Below, piece by piece: positions 1 to 8,041 of a DNA stretch of 64,000 nt (its first letter is position 1; each line of letters begins with the position of its first letter). The stretch covers positions 490,001 to 554,000 of the forward strand of contig NZ_CP136520.1 in assembly GCF_032813545.1 (NCBI RefSeq), written 5' to 3'. The notes under the pieces were generated by a model, which was not told the origin of the DNA, did not search any database, and worked only from the letters and a program-made list of their open reading frames with translations. The translations under genes were made by a program, and so were the position numbers. The stretch is from Nodosilinea sp. E11. Lineage in GTDB: Bacteria > Cyanobacteriota > Cyanobacteriia > Phormidesmidales > Phormidesmidaceae.

Positions 1-254
1 CACCGCTGCAAACCCAGGGGCAGGCGGTGGGGGCTACCCTGCGCTTTGACCAGGGCCGCCAGCCTGTCACGGTGCTGCTATTGCCGGGCGGGGCCTCAGC
101 CACCTTTCCCTCCTCTCTTCAGTCGGGTCAGCCGTTTTTTCTAGAAGTGGGCTGGCTGATTAGTTCCACCCTGCGGCAGCGACTAATCCGCACCTACAAT
201 GCCCAAGGTACCTGGGAAAGCCTCACCCTAGTCATTGAGCAGAAACTCCCGTAA
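1..254 (+). CDS. C-terminal end of a DUF3598-like protein (partial)
   Basis: The reading frame is open from the first complete codon at position 3 to a TAA at 252-254, so this is the 3' end of a gene that begins before the window. The visible 83 residues end with a stretch reading GWLISSTLRQRLIRTYNAQG followed by WESLTLVIEQ, which resembles the C-terminus of cyanobacterial DUF3598 (lipocalin-like) proteins as I remember them. No catalytic motif is visible. The family call rests on memory of the C-terminal pattern only; the function is unknown. Confidence 0.5.
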   Translation, partial: PLQTQGQAVGATLRFDQGRQPVTVLLLPGGASATFPSSLQSGQPFFLEVGWLISSTLRQRLIRTYNAQGTWESLTLVIEQKLP

Positions 255-271
255 TCTGAAGTCCGATTACT

Positions 272-375
272 TATAGCTGTGGCCAGCCTGGTTAAGACAT
301 CTCCCTTAAGAACGTTTGAACGTTCAAACGTTTTTTGGGCTTCTGGATGTCCTAACCCAGGTGATCATGGCTATA
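272..375. repeat. MITE-like palindromic element, copy A
   Basis: A 104-bp element begins TATAGCTGTGGCCAG and ends with the imperfect inverse, ATCATGGCTATA. At its centre (311-332) is a perfect 22-bp palindrome with half-site AACGTTTGAAC. The same layout recurs at 50722-50824 with the same terminal motifs, the inner arms GGTTAAGACAT / ATGTCCTAACC and nearly the same centre. There is no coding capacity. Terminal TATA and long imperfect inverted repeats suggest a non-autonomous element of the TA-inserting (IS630/Tc1-like) type; the class is inference. Confidence 0.7.
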
Positions 376-508
376 ACTTACAGAAAACGGCCTGCCTGTC
401 GTTCCCGCAGAGACGAAAATCCATCCTGGAGTCACGTATCCACCATGGATGCCCACTTCCGTGGGAATGATAGCTTGCTGTGACATCCTGATCCTGACAC
501 CGGCCCCG

Positions 509-1183
509 CTAAACCTCCGCCCACTGCCGCAGCAAATTAGCCCGAGTCTTTGCCAGCAGGTCAAACTCGCGGGTTTTACCACAGCGCTCAAACAGCGTTT
601 GGCAGACGGTATCTAGATCAAACAAGATTTCCCGCTCGGCGGGGTCGCGCACTAGACTCTGCACCCAGCTCACGGCGGCTAGGCGCACGCCTCTGGTCAC
701 GGTCTCGACCCGGTGCAGGGTGGAGGACGGATACACCACCATAGCTCCAGCATCGAGCTTAAACGCCTGCTCCCCCTGGGGGCTATCGATCACCAGTTCG
801 CCACCGTCGTAGGTGGCTGGGTCACTGAGAAAGAGGGTCAACGATACGTCCGATCGCATCGGTTGGCCCTGAGCAACCATCAGAGCATTGTCGGTATGGG
901 TTCCATAGGCCATCCCCGGGTCGTAGCGGCTGATCAACATTGGGTGAATGAGCCGGGGCCGCACGGCAATTTGAAATAGGGGATGGCGTTGGAGGGCAGC
1001 CAAAATCAGCGCTCGAATCGGCTCTAGTTCTGGGGCCTCTCTGGGCAGTTGGCGGTTGTGCTTGACCGCTTGGGCATGCCAGCCTGCGGTGGTTTTACCG
1101 TCTACGAAGGCCGCCTTGGCTAGGCTAGCGGCGATAGTTTGCAGATCATCAGCAGAGAGAACGTCGCCAATGCAGAGAATCAT
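509..1183 (-). CDS. PKHD-type Fe(II)/2-oxoglutarate dioxygenase (PiuC/YbiX-like)
   Basis: 224 residues, the usual size for the PiuC/YbiX family of Fe(II)/2OG oxygenases, which are commonly linked to TonB-dependent iron uptake. The iron-binding triad is visible as His96 and Asp98 (motif GTHTDNALM) plus His157 (STLHRVETV), with Arg167 as the likely 2-oxoglutarate ligand. The ATG at 1183 begins MILCIGDVLS, typical for the family. It is divergent from the iron-chelate importer that begins at 1652, which supports a role in iron metabolism; the substrate is unknown. Confidence 0.88.
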   Translation of the reverse strand: MILCIGDVLSADDLQTIAASLAKAAFVDGKTTAGWHAQAVKHNRQLPREAPELEPIRALILAALQRHPLFQIAVRPRLIHPMLISRYDPGMAYGTHTDNALMVAQGQPMRSDVSLTLFLSDPATYDGGELVIDSPQGEQAFKLDAGAMVVYPSSTLHRVETVTRGVRLAAVSWVQSLVRDPAEREILFDLDTVCQTLFERCGKTREFDLLAKTRANLLRQWAEV

Positions 1184-1523
1184 AGGGGGTTAACAAACAA
1201 GCGTGGGGGAAGGGGACTGGGTTTTGGGGACTGGGTTTCAGAAACCAGTGGGTTAGGGCGTGCCCACAGGGCTATAGATATCAGGAATGATTAGCATAAG
1301 CCATACCAGACGGCACTGACCAGCGGTGAGTCAACCCTCACCAAACCAGGCTTTGTATAATTTGCTCCCGCTTAAGCTTGACAATGGATCGCAAATACGA
1401 GTGAATGCTTCTTGATAGTGTTTTGCAATAAAGACCTATGGGTACTCGATTAAAACAACCCACCGGCACCGCTTGTGTGACTGGCAATAACAGCGCCTCA
1501 CCCTGGGACGCAAGGGGTTAGCG
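1184..1523. other. Intergenic region between the dioxygenase and the iron importer
   Basis: About 340 bp without a supportable gene. It holds GGGACTGGGTTT short repeats at about 1215-1250, which belong to the same kind of low-complexity spacer sequence seen elsewhere in the window, and AT-richer stretches (TTGTATAAT near 1353, GCAATAAAG near 1424) that could carry the divergent promoters. A loose match to an iron box (AATGATTAGCAT near 1286) is too weak to call. Confidence 0.4.
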
Positions 1524-1658
1524 ATGGGCGATCGCCGGTTGGGCCTGGTGGAACAGGCAAACCTTTACCTGAAAAACTATGCTCACGCCACCATTGGCCA
1601 GGCGGCGTTGCATACCTTGAAAATCGAGCCAATGCTGCGGGACTTGAGCGAATGGTGA
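1524..1658 (+). CDS. Short 44-codon reading frame overlapping the permease start
   Basis: ATG at 1524 opens a 44-codon frame that ends TGA at 1656-1658, overlapping the permease ATG (1652) by seven bases. This is the type of overlap used for translational coupling. The peptide reads QANLYLKNYAHATIGQAALH near its middle and is not low-complexity, so it looks like the C-terminus of a real protein rather than random sequence. I do not recognise the family. It could be the remnant of an upstream operon gene whose 5' part was lost, or a genuine leader peptide. Confidence 0.3.
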   Translation: MGDRRLGLVEQANLYLKNYAHATIGQAALHTLKIEPMLRDLSEW

Positions 1659-2698
1659 CGCTGGAAAAACCTTCCAAACCTTCTATACAGACTGTTCGAG
1701 CGGCGCAGGGGCCATACCGGCTAACTCTGGCCCTGGGGCTGCTGCTGCTGGGGTTGGCCCTGGTGGTAGGGCTGTCCCTGACTCAGGGTTCGGTGGCCAT
1801 GACGGGGCCAGAGCTGTGGGCGGCACTGCTGCGCCAGGGCAATGCTACTCACCAAGTGATTTTGTGGGATCTGCGGCTGCCTCGGCTAGTGGCGGCACTG
1901 CTGGTGGGGGCGGCCCTGGGCGTTTCGGGGGCATTGCTTCAGGGCATGCTGCGCAATGGGTTGGCCAGTCCGTTTTTGCTGGGGATATCGTCGGGGGCGG
2001 GGCTGGTGGTGGTGCTGGTGGTCACCCTGGGTCTGTGGCAGGTGTGGGTGCCCCTGGGGGCCTGGCTAGGGGCGATCGCCACCACGGCCCTGGTCTACCT
2101 GCTGGCCTACCGCCGAGGCAGGCTGTCAGTGGAGCGGTTAATTTTGGGCGGGGTCGCCTTTAGCTCATTCTTTGGGGCCATTCAGTCACTGATGCTGCTG
2201 ATGGCGCAGGATAGCCGCATTCAGGCGGCGCTGAACTGGCTGATCGGCAGCTTTAACGGCCGGGGCTGGGCAGAGGTGCGACTGGTGGGGCCGGGGCTGG
2301 TGGTGGCTCTGGTAGCCGGCTGTCTGCTGGCCCGCCAGGTGAACCTGTTGAACCTGGGGGATGACCTGGCGGTGGGCTTGGGTACGTCGCTGGTGCGATC
2401 GCGCCTGTTAATCGGGGCTGCCGCTACCTTTCTGGCCGCCGGGGCCGCCAGCATTGCCGGGCTGGTGGGCTTTGTAGGACTGATTGTGCCCCACGGCGTG
2501 CGGCTGCTGGTGGGCACCGACTACCGGCTGGTGCTGCCGTTTTCGGCGCTCGGGGGTGCCCTGGTGCTGGCGGCGGCAGACCTGGCGGCGCGCTCTGGCC
2601 CGGTAGAACTGCCGGTGGGGGTGGTGACGGCCTTTCTGGGGGCACCCGTATTTATTTGGCTGCTATCTCGCCGCAATAACCTGGCAGGAGGACGCTGA
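1652..2698 (+). CDS. FecCD-family iron-chelate ABC transporter permease
   Basis: 348 residues, standard for BtuC/FecD/FhuB-type permeases with about nine or ten membrane spans; hydrophobic segments run through the whole length. Family hallmarks visible are DLRLPRLVAALLVGAALGVSG near residues 75-95, the FLLGISSGAG segment near 118, and the C-terminal GLIVPHGVRLLVGTD segment that contacts the ATPase. Followed after one base by its ATPase. It transports Fe(III)-siderophore, haem or cobalamin through the inner membrane; the TonB receptor downstream and the Fur box at 7448 favour an iron chelate. Confidence 0.92.
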   Translation: MVTLEKPSKPSIQTVRAAQGPYRLTLALGLLLLGLALVVGLSLTQGSVAMTGPELWAALLRQGNATHQVILWDLRLPRLVAALLVGAALGVSGALLQGMLRNGLASPFLLGISSGAGLVVVLVVTLGLWQVWVPLGAWLGAIATTALVYLLAYRRGRLSVERLILGGVAFSSFFGAIQSLMLLMAQDSRIQAALNWLIGSFNGRGWAEVRLVGPGLVVALVAGCLLARQVNLLNLGDDLAVGLGTSLVRSRLLIGAAATFLAAGAASIAGLVGFVGLIVPHGVRLLVGTDYRLVLPFSALGGALVLAAADLAARSGPVELPVGVVTAFLGAPVFIWLLSRRNNLAGGR

Positions 2699-2699
2699 G

Positions 2700-3533
2700 A
2701 TGCCTTTAGAATCCCGTAATTTGTCTGGTGGCTACGACCAGCGCCCTATAGTCCACAGCGTTAATTTGGCGGTGGAGCCGGGGGAATGGCTATGCCTGGT
2801 GGGGGCCAACGGCTCGGGCAAGTCTACCCTGCTGCGGCTGCTCAGCCGAGTGCTTAAACCCCAGGGGGGTAGCGTTATTCTGGCAGGTCGAGACCTGCAC
2901 AGTCTGTCGCCCACGGCGGTGGCCCAGCGGCTAGCCCTGCTGCCCCAGCAGCAAACTCTACCCGAGGGGTTGACCGTACAGCAGTTGGTCAGCCTGGGGC
3001 GATCGCCCCACCAGCCCTGGTGGCAGTGGGATCTCGATGCCAAAGGCCAGCACCAGGTGGCCCAGGCGCTGGCCTGGACAGAGATCGAGCAGTATCGCGA
3101 TCGCCCCGTGGCCGAGCTTTCTGGCGGCGAACGCCAGCGGGCCTTTCTCGCCCTGGCCCTGGCCCAAAACCCCCAGGTGCTGCTGCTAGATGAGCCGACT
3201 ACGTTTTTAGATATTCACTACCAGCTTCAGCTGCTGGAACTGCTGAAGCGGTTGAACCGAGAGCGATCGCTCTCAATCATCACCGTGCTGCACGACATTA
3301 ATTTGGCGGCGCGGTACTGCGATCGCATGGCAATGCTGCGCCAGGGTTTTCTCTGGGCGATCGGCCCGCCCCCTGAAGTGCTGACGCCTGAGAACCTGCG
3401 ACAGGTGTTTCAGGTAGAGGTGGAGATTTTGGCGACCCCCTTCGGCCAGCAGGTGTTTCCTGTCGCCGCTAGCGATCGGAGTGCAGAACCCGGTTTTTGC
3501 AGCGATCGCCCGCCGTCTTTAGCTCAGCCCTAG
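2700..3533 (+). CDS. FecE/FhuC-type iron-chelate ABC transporter ATPase
   Basis: 277 residues. Walker A GANGSGKST at 35-43, Q-loop near 83, signature LSGGERQR at 140-147, Walker B VLLLDEPT at 160-167 and the switch histidine in TVLHDINLAAR. This is the standard FecE/FhuC/BtuD layout; such ATPases couple ATP hydrolysis to import through the FecCD-type permease encoded one base upstream. The C-terminal 20 residues (after VFPVAA) are rich in Asp, Ser and Pro, vary in the family and lie near the start of a spacer repeat field. Confidence 0.93.
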   Translation: MPLESRNLSGGYDQRPIVHSVNLAVEPGEWLCLVGANGSGKSTLLRLLSRVLKPQGGSVILAGRDLHSLSPTAVAQRLALLPQQQTLPEGLTVQQLVSLGRSPHQPWWQWDLDAKGQHQVAQALAWTEIEQYRDRPVAELSGGERQRAFLALALAQNPQVLLLDEPTTFLDIHYQLQLLELLKRLNRERSLSIITVLHDINLAARYCDRMAMLRQGFLWAIGPPPEVLTPENLRQVFQVEVEILATPFGQQVFPVAASDRSAEPGFCSDRPPSLAQP

Positions 3534-3553
3534 GCCAAACACCTGGTTTCTCC

Positions 3554-3748
3554 CCCAAACCCATCCCCGCCTCGGAGGGGTGCCCGGAGGGCGGGGTGGG
3601 TTGCGGAATCTGGACGAACCCACCCCTGCCCCTCCCAGGAGGGGATATAAACCCACCCCTGCCCCTCCCAGGAGGGGATATAACCCACCCCTACCCCTCC
3701 TGGGAGGGGATGCAACCCACCCCTGCCCCTCCGAGGAGGGGATGCAGA
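3554..3748. repeat. Tandem G/C-rich hairpin repeats before the TonB receptor
   Basis: A longer variant at 3554-3606 is followed by four consecutive copies of a roughly 30-bp unit, CCCACCCCTGCCCCTCCCAG then GAGGGGAT, between 3619 and 3748. Each unit contains a small self-complementary core CCCCTCCNNGGAGGGG. The same unit recurs singly near 20280, 20350, 25265, 26608, 33409, 33460, 38480 and 59173, so it is a dispersed genomic repeat. It fills the gap between the ATPase gene and the receptor. Confidence 0.85.
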
Positions 3749-3829
3749 TGTCGCTTTAGAAGCCCGGTTTCTGGCCCCTGAGTTTCCCTTTCAAGCCCTA
3801 GCTTTTGTTTTTCCGTGAGGAGTGTAGAG

Positions 3830-6373
3830 ATGTTTAAGCAATTTTTATTGAGAATTTTTCTTGTTTGTAGTACGCCACTGTTACTAGTGCTGCTCTGGGA
3901 TGTAGCCCATGCAGCGTCTGTCGAACCTAAGGGAGCCCAGGAGTCGGGCGAACTCTCTCACTTAGCTAATGACGACTCTTCCTATCAGTCTCTGGCCCAA
4001 CCCCTAGCCGAACATGCACCGGTTGCTGCCGCTGAGCCTAGCCCAGCCCCCCTCGCGGCCCAGCCCGCGCTCCCCCCGCTGCTCTCAGAAGTCGAAACCT
4101 CGGAGGTCACCAGCGCTGCCCTACTACCTGCCCCTGACACCCGATACCCGATACCCGACACCCTGCCCCAAACACCCGACACCCTCGCCCAAACCGCCAA
4201 CGATCTACCCGAGGTCGAGTTCACCCCCGGCGGCACCCTGCGCATTACTGTCACCGGCACCCGTACCCCTCGCGCTGTGGACGCGCTGCCCGCGACTGTC
4301 ACCGTGTTTGAACTGGAAGACTTTGAGTTCTACCAAATTCAGGGCCTCGACGACCTGCTGCGCTACGAGCCGGGGGTGTCGGCGGCGGGGGCGCTCCAGC
4401 GCTACGGCACCCAAGACGTGACCATTCGCGGCATTGGGGGCAACCGCATTCTGTTTCAGCTCGACGGCATTCGCCTGCCTGACCAGTTTTCTTTCGGCAA
4501 TGCGCCGCCGCGCGGCTTTCGGGTAGGACGGGGTGACTATGTCGATTTTGCCACCCTACAAGCCGTAGAAGTGCTGCGCGGTCCGGCCTCCACCCTCTAC
4601 GGCAGCGATGCCCTCGGCGGGGTGATCAGCTTTCGCTCGCTGCAACCCAGCGATCTGCTGGGGCCAGACGACAGCGTGGCCGGGGATGTGTTTAGCACCT
4701 ACAGCAGCGCCGTGGGCGGCCTAGAGTCGGCAGCGCGCATCGCCTTTAGAAATGAGGACGTAGAAAGCGTGTTTGTGCTGAGCCGCCGCGACGGGCGCGA
4801 ACTGAGCAACTTTGCCCCCTCCCGGTTCACCGATAGCATCGACATTGGTGATACCAACTTCTACGGCAACGTGGTCTATTTCCCCGATGAGGTCAGCTCC
4901 CTCAGCCTGATTTTCGAAGACGTGAACCGTCGCACCGCCTACGGGCTGGCCCCCGGCAATGTCGACCCCCTGGCCCTGAGTTCTAGCGGCGAAAACCGGA
5001 TCGATCGCACCCGCCTCAGTCTGTCCTACGAGTTTGACGACCTTGACAGCGAGTCATTCTTACAATTTGCTCGGGGACAACTCTACTACCAGGTGGCCAA
5101 CACGACCGAAGTGGTGCAGGAGCTACGGCCCACAGGCACCGGGCCGGGGTTTGCCGGTTCGCCGGTACGGCGCAACAGCAACAACCAGTTCATCACCAAC
5201 ACCTACGGCGGCGAGGTGCAGTTGCGCAGTGACTTTGCCACGGGCAATGTCGATCACCGCCTTACCTACGGGGTCGATGTGTCACAGACCTTTAACTCTA
5301 GGCCGCGCGATCGCATCCAGACCAACCTAGTGACGGGAGCCGTCACCAACGTCTTTGGCACCGGGGCCGACCAAATTTTTCCAATTAAAGACTTTGCCGA
5401 TGCCAACACCCTGCGCCTGGGCTTTTACGTGCAGGATGAGATGGCGATCGGGCCGCTGAATGTGATCGCTGGGCTGCGCTTTGACCACTACGACCTGCAA
5501 ACCATTGACGACGGCATCTTTCGTGGCCAAACCGTAGACCTGACCGCCTCGGCCCTGTCGCCGCGAGTGGCGGTGCTGTACGAAGCTACCCCCGAAATTT
5601 CCTTCTACGGTCAGTATGCACGGGGCTTTCGGGCACCGCTCTACAGCGAGATTACCGGCAGCTTTACCAACCTGGCCGGGGCCTTCTTTAAGTATGAAAC
5701 CCTCTCCAACCCCAATCTCCAGCCCGAGTCGAGCAACAGCTTTGAAGTGGGGGTGCGGGGCAACTTCCCTCAGTGGAATGCTCGCTTGACCGGCTTTTAC
5801 AACACCTACAACAACTTCATCGCCGCCGAACAGCAGGTGGGCACCCGCTGCCTAATTGCCGCCGCCTTCTGCCCGCCCACCCAGCGAGTCAGCCAGTTTC
5901 AGGCGATCAACATTGGCAGCGCTCGCATCTACGGCGTCGAGTTTGGTGGCGAATATCGCTTTAGCCCTGACCCCAGCGGCTTTAGCCTGCTGGCCAGCCT
6001 CGCCTTTGCCCAGGGCGATGACCTCACCACAAATCGGCCTCTGACCACGGTGGACCCCTTCAGCGCTGTAGCGGGGCTGCGCTACCAGGCCCCCGAAGAC
6101 CGCTGGCGGGCCGAGCTGATCGGCACCTTTGTCGGTCGTGCCCGAGTGCCCGATGGTAACACTAACTTTGTGCCCGATGCCTACGCCCTGGTAGATGCGA
6201 TCGCCGCCTACAATGTCACCCCGGCCCTGGGCCTCAATCTCGGCCTCTACAACCTGCTGAATACCGAGTACTACCAGTATTCTGAAGTGCGCGATCGCCC
6301 CAACAACGAAGCGATCTCTCAATTTAGCCAGGCAGGCACCAATGTGCGCCTGGGGTTAAATTACCGGTTTTAA
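3830..6373 (+). CDS. TonB-dependent outer membrane receptor for iron chelate
   Basis: 847 residues if started at ATG 3830, which is preceded by AGGAG at 3818-3822; an in-frame GTG at 3815 is less likely. An N-terminal signal peptide (MFKQFLLRIFLVCSTPLLLV and then DVAHA) is followed by a Pro/Ala/Asp-rich linker, a TonB-plug domain (TVTGTRTPRAVDALP, then DDLLRYEPGVS, TIRGIGGNRILFQLDGI) and a 22-strand barrel ending LGLNYRF, the usual C-terminal aromatic. It brings an iron chelate across the outer membrane, consistent with the importer upstream and binding protein downstream. Residues around 105-125 (DTRYPIPDTLPQTPDTL) are encoded by a tandem CCCGATACCCGACACC-type repeat that also occurs in spacer DNA near 45730-45770. 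Confidence 0.93.
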   Translation: MFKQFLLRIFLVCSTPLLLVLLWDVAHAASVEPKGAQESGELSHLANDDSSYQSLAQPLAEHAPVAAAEPSPAPLAAQPALPPLLSEVETSEVTSAALLPAPDTRYPIPDTLPQTPDTLAQTANDLPEVEFTPGGTLRITVTGTRTPRAVDALPATVTVFELEDFEFYQIQGLDDLLRYEPGVSAAGALQRYGTQDVTIRGIGGNRILFQLDGIRLPDQFSFGNAPPRGFRVGRGDYVDFATLQAVEVLRGPASTLYGSDALGGVISFRSLQPSDLLGPDDSVAGDVFSTYSSAVGGLESAARIAFRNEDVESVFVLSRRDGRELSNFAPSRFTDSIDIGDTNFYGNVVYFPDEVSSLSLIFEDVNRRTAYGLAPGNVDPLALSSSGENRIDRTRLSLSYEFDDLDSESFLQFARGQLYYQVANTTEVVQELRPTGTGPGFAGSPVRRNSNNQFITNTYGGEVQLRSDFATGNVDHRLTYGVDVSQTFNSRPRDRIQTNLVTGAVTNVFGTGADQIFPIKDFADANTLRLGFYVQDEMAIGPLNVIAGLRFDHYDLQTIDDGIFRGQTVDLTASALSPRVAVLYEATPEISFYGQYARGFRAPLYSEITGSFTNLAGAFFKYETLSNPNLQPESSNSFEVGVRGNFPQWNARLTGFYNTYNNFIAAEQQVGTRCLIAAAFCPPTQRVSQFQAINIGSARIYGVEFGGEYRFSPDPSGFSLLASLAFAQGDDLTTNRPLTTVDPFSAVAGLRYQAPEDRWRAELIGTFVGRARVPDGNTNFVPDAYALVDAIAAYNVTPALGLNLGLYNLLNTEYYQYSEVRDRPNNEAISQFSQAGTNVRLGLNYRF

Positions 6374-6484
6374 AAATTATTTTGCCTAGGAGAACTAGGG
6401 TGCATTGCGGCGCAGGATTGGCCGCCAAAGCCTCGTCCATAGCCGCAAATGCCCCCTACCCATCTACCCCCTACCCATCCACCC

Positions 6485-7330
6485 ATGAAACATCCCTTTC
6501 TCCTCCCCCTCATCCTCTTCCCCCTCGCTGCCTGTAGCGGTCAAAACGCTCCCTCAGCGGCGGTTGCACCCGAGACCACTGACAATCGGATTGTCGCCCT
6601 TACCTCTCTCAGTGCCGATCTGATACAGACCCTGGATGACGATGCCCTGGTGGGCATTCCTGGCAACACCCTGCTGCGGGATGATGCCCGGTTTGAGGGC
6701 CTGCCTACCGTCAGCGAGGGGCGCACCGAACCTGACCTGGAGCAGATTGTGGCCCTAGAGCCCACCCTGGTGATCGGTGCCGCAGGGTTTCACGATCGCA
6801 CCCTGCAACGACTCGACGAACTGGGCATTGCCACCCTCACCACCGAAGTAAATAGCTGGGACGATCTGCGATCGCTGACCGAATCCCTATCCGCCCTGGT
6901 GGAAGCTGACCCCCAACCCCTGCGCGATCGCTACGATGCCTGCTTGGCCATGGCCCCAGACACCAGCCCCACCACCTTAGTGTTGGTCAGCCGTCAGCCC
7001 CTGCTCACGCCCAACAACAGCAGCTGGGCCGGCGATTTTTTAGCCCAGTTCAACGTGACTAACGTCGCCGCCGACCTCCAGGGCGACAGCCCCTTCCAGG
7101 GCTACATCACGCTACCCGAAGAAAAGGTGCTAGATGCCAATCCAGAGGTTTTACTTGTGGTCGATGCGGGCGAAAACCTGCTCGATCAGCTCAAGGGTGA
7201 ACCCTTCTGGAGCCAGCTCAAGGCCACCCAGCAAGACCAGGTGTACAGCTTTGACTACTTTGGCCTGGTCAACCCCGGCAGCCTGGCCAGCATTGAGCAG
7301 ACCTGCACCCAGCTCGGCGCACTATTTTAG
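6485..7330 (+). CDS. FecB/BtuF-type periplasmic iron-chelate-binding lipoprotein
   Basis: 281 residues from ATG 6485. The start is chosen because it gives a lipoprotein signal (MKHPFLLPLILFPLAACSG, lipobox LAAC); an in-frame ATG at 6449 would only add a peptide encoded by the CCCTACCCATCCACCC tandem array lying directly in front of the gene. The body has the helical-backbone binding-protein layout: VALTSLSADLIQTL, then EPDLEQIVALEPTLVIG, and a C-terminal half starting near LVLVSRQ. It delivers the substrate to the FecCD permease. Lies 112 bp downstream of the receptor on the same strand. Confidence 0.88.
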   Translation: MKHPFLLPLILFPLAACSGQNAPSAAVAPETTDNRIVALTSLSADLIQTLDDDALVGIPGNTLLRDDARFEGLPTVSEGRTEPDLEQIVALEPTLVIGAAGFHDRTLQRLDELGIATLTTEVNSWDDLRSLTESLSALVEADPQPLRDRYDACLAMAPDTSPTTLVLVSRQPLLTPNNSSWAGDFLAQFNVTNVAADLQGDSPFQGYITLPEEKVLDANPEVLLVVDAGENLLDQLKGEPFWSQLKATQQDQVYSFDYFGLVNPGSLASIEQTCTQLGALF

Positions 7331-7447
7331 AGTGGTACCTCTGTCACAAGCGATGATGGGTCGCCTATGGCGCTAGGCCTGCTGCCATAACGGCACAAAC
7401 CGCTAGAGCCCACCGAGGAGACGGCCAGTGGGACGATTACTAAGTTT

Positions 7448-7465
7448 GATAATGATTATCATTTC
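7448..7465. promoter_or_regulatory. Fur box
   Basis: The sequence GATAATGATTATCATTTC is a near-exact match to the classical Fur operator consensus (GATAATGATAATCATTATC), differing at only a few positions. It lies 50 bp before GTG 7498 and 68 bp before ATG 7516 of the next gene and 118 bp after the binding-protein stop, so it most likely controls the small gene that follows rather than the importer upstream. Confidence 0.8.
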
Positions 7466-7515
7466 TAAGCGATTTAGTATTTTATCTTGCTGGGGTAGTG
7501 ATTTGTAAAACCTCT

Positions 7516-7908
7516 ATGTCTTTAATGGTTGGTGCATTGTTGATTGATCAGGCTGAGCGTAATCAAATTGATGAGGCCGCCTTTGTAGAGAGCATTCGTC
7601 AGTCTCTGCCCTACGCCTGGGGCATTGTTGAGCAACTAGCGCACACCGTCGATAGCCAAGGGGCAGACTGGGCCGATCATGCCGTGGCTCCACCCAGTGA
7701 ACAGGCACGGGGGCAACTGCTGCGGATGGTTGGCGGAGACGCCATTCGGGGAGCCGTAGAGCGTCACTTCCAGCTCAAACTCGCATTCCAAAATTGCCAT
7801 CGGCTAGCGGTCTTTCGCCCGGAGGCCCTTGAGTCTGAGATCTACCGCGACTTTGTCTCTGTTCGTAGCCAAATTTTGAACCAAACCCCCGAGATGCGAG
7901 ACTGCTAG
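7516..7908 (+). CDS. SCO5389-family conserved protein, probably iron regulated
   Basis: 130 residues from ATG 7516 (a GTG at 7498 would add six). The sequence LPYAWGIVEQLA, then SEQARGQLLRMVGGDAIRGA, then LAFQNCHRLAVF and the ending LNQTPEMRDC match my recollection of the SCO5389 family, a small soluble protein of unknown function found in actinobacteria and cyanobacteria. No signal peptide or membrane span is visible. The Fur box at 7448-7465 implies induction under iron limitation; the gene is followed by a strong hairpin, so it probably forms a single-gene transcript. Confidence 0.75.
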   Translation: MSLMVGALLIDQAERNQIDEAAFVESIRQSLPYAWGIVEQLAHTVDSQGADWADHAVAPPSEQARGQLLRMVGGDAIRGAVERHFQLKLAFQNCHRLAVFRPEALESEIYRDFVSVRSQILNQTPEMRDC

Positions 7909-7911
7909 ATC

Positions 7912-7953
7912 GATTCCCAACAGGAACCCCCTAGGGGGTTCCTGTTGGGAATC
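7912..7953. terminator. 42-bp perfect palindrome after the SCO5389-family gene
   Basis: Arms of 20 bases (GATTCCCAACAGGAACCCCC) flank a two-base centre and match without mismatch. The hairpin starts four bases after the stop at 7908. There is no run of T after it, so it may be a processing or dispersed-repeat hairpin rather than a classical intrinsic terminator. Confidence 0.6.
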
Positions 7954-8041
7954 GGGGTTCTGTAGTTCAGATTAGGTAGAGCTTCTAGACGGTACCCTCA
8001 GGGGATCGTCTAGCTGGTCGAGCGAGAGCACCTGCTTGGCA

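Noticed and set aside
1280..1300. Fur box upstream of the iron permease
   Set aside because: AATGATTAGCAT matches too few positions of the consensus compared with the clear box at 7448.
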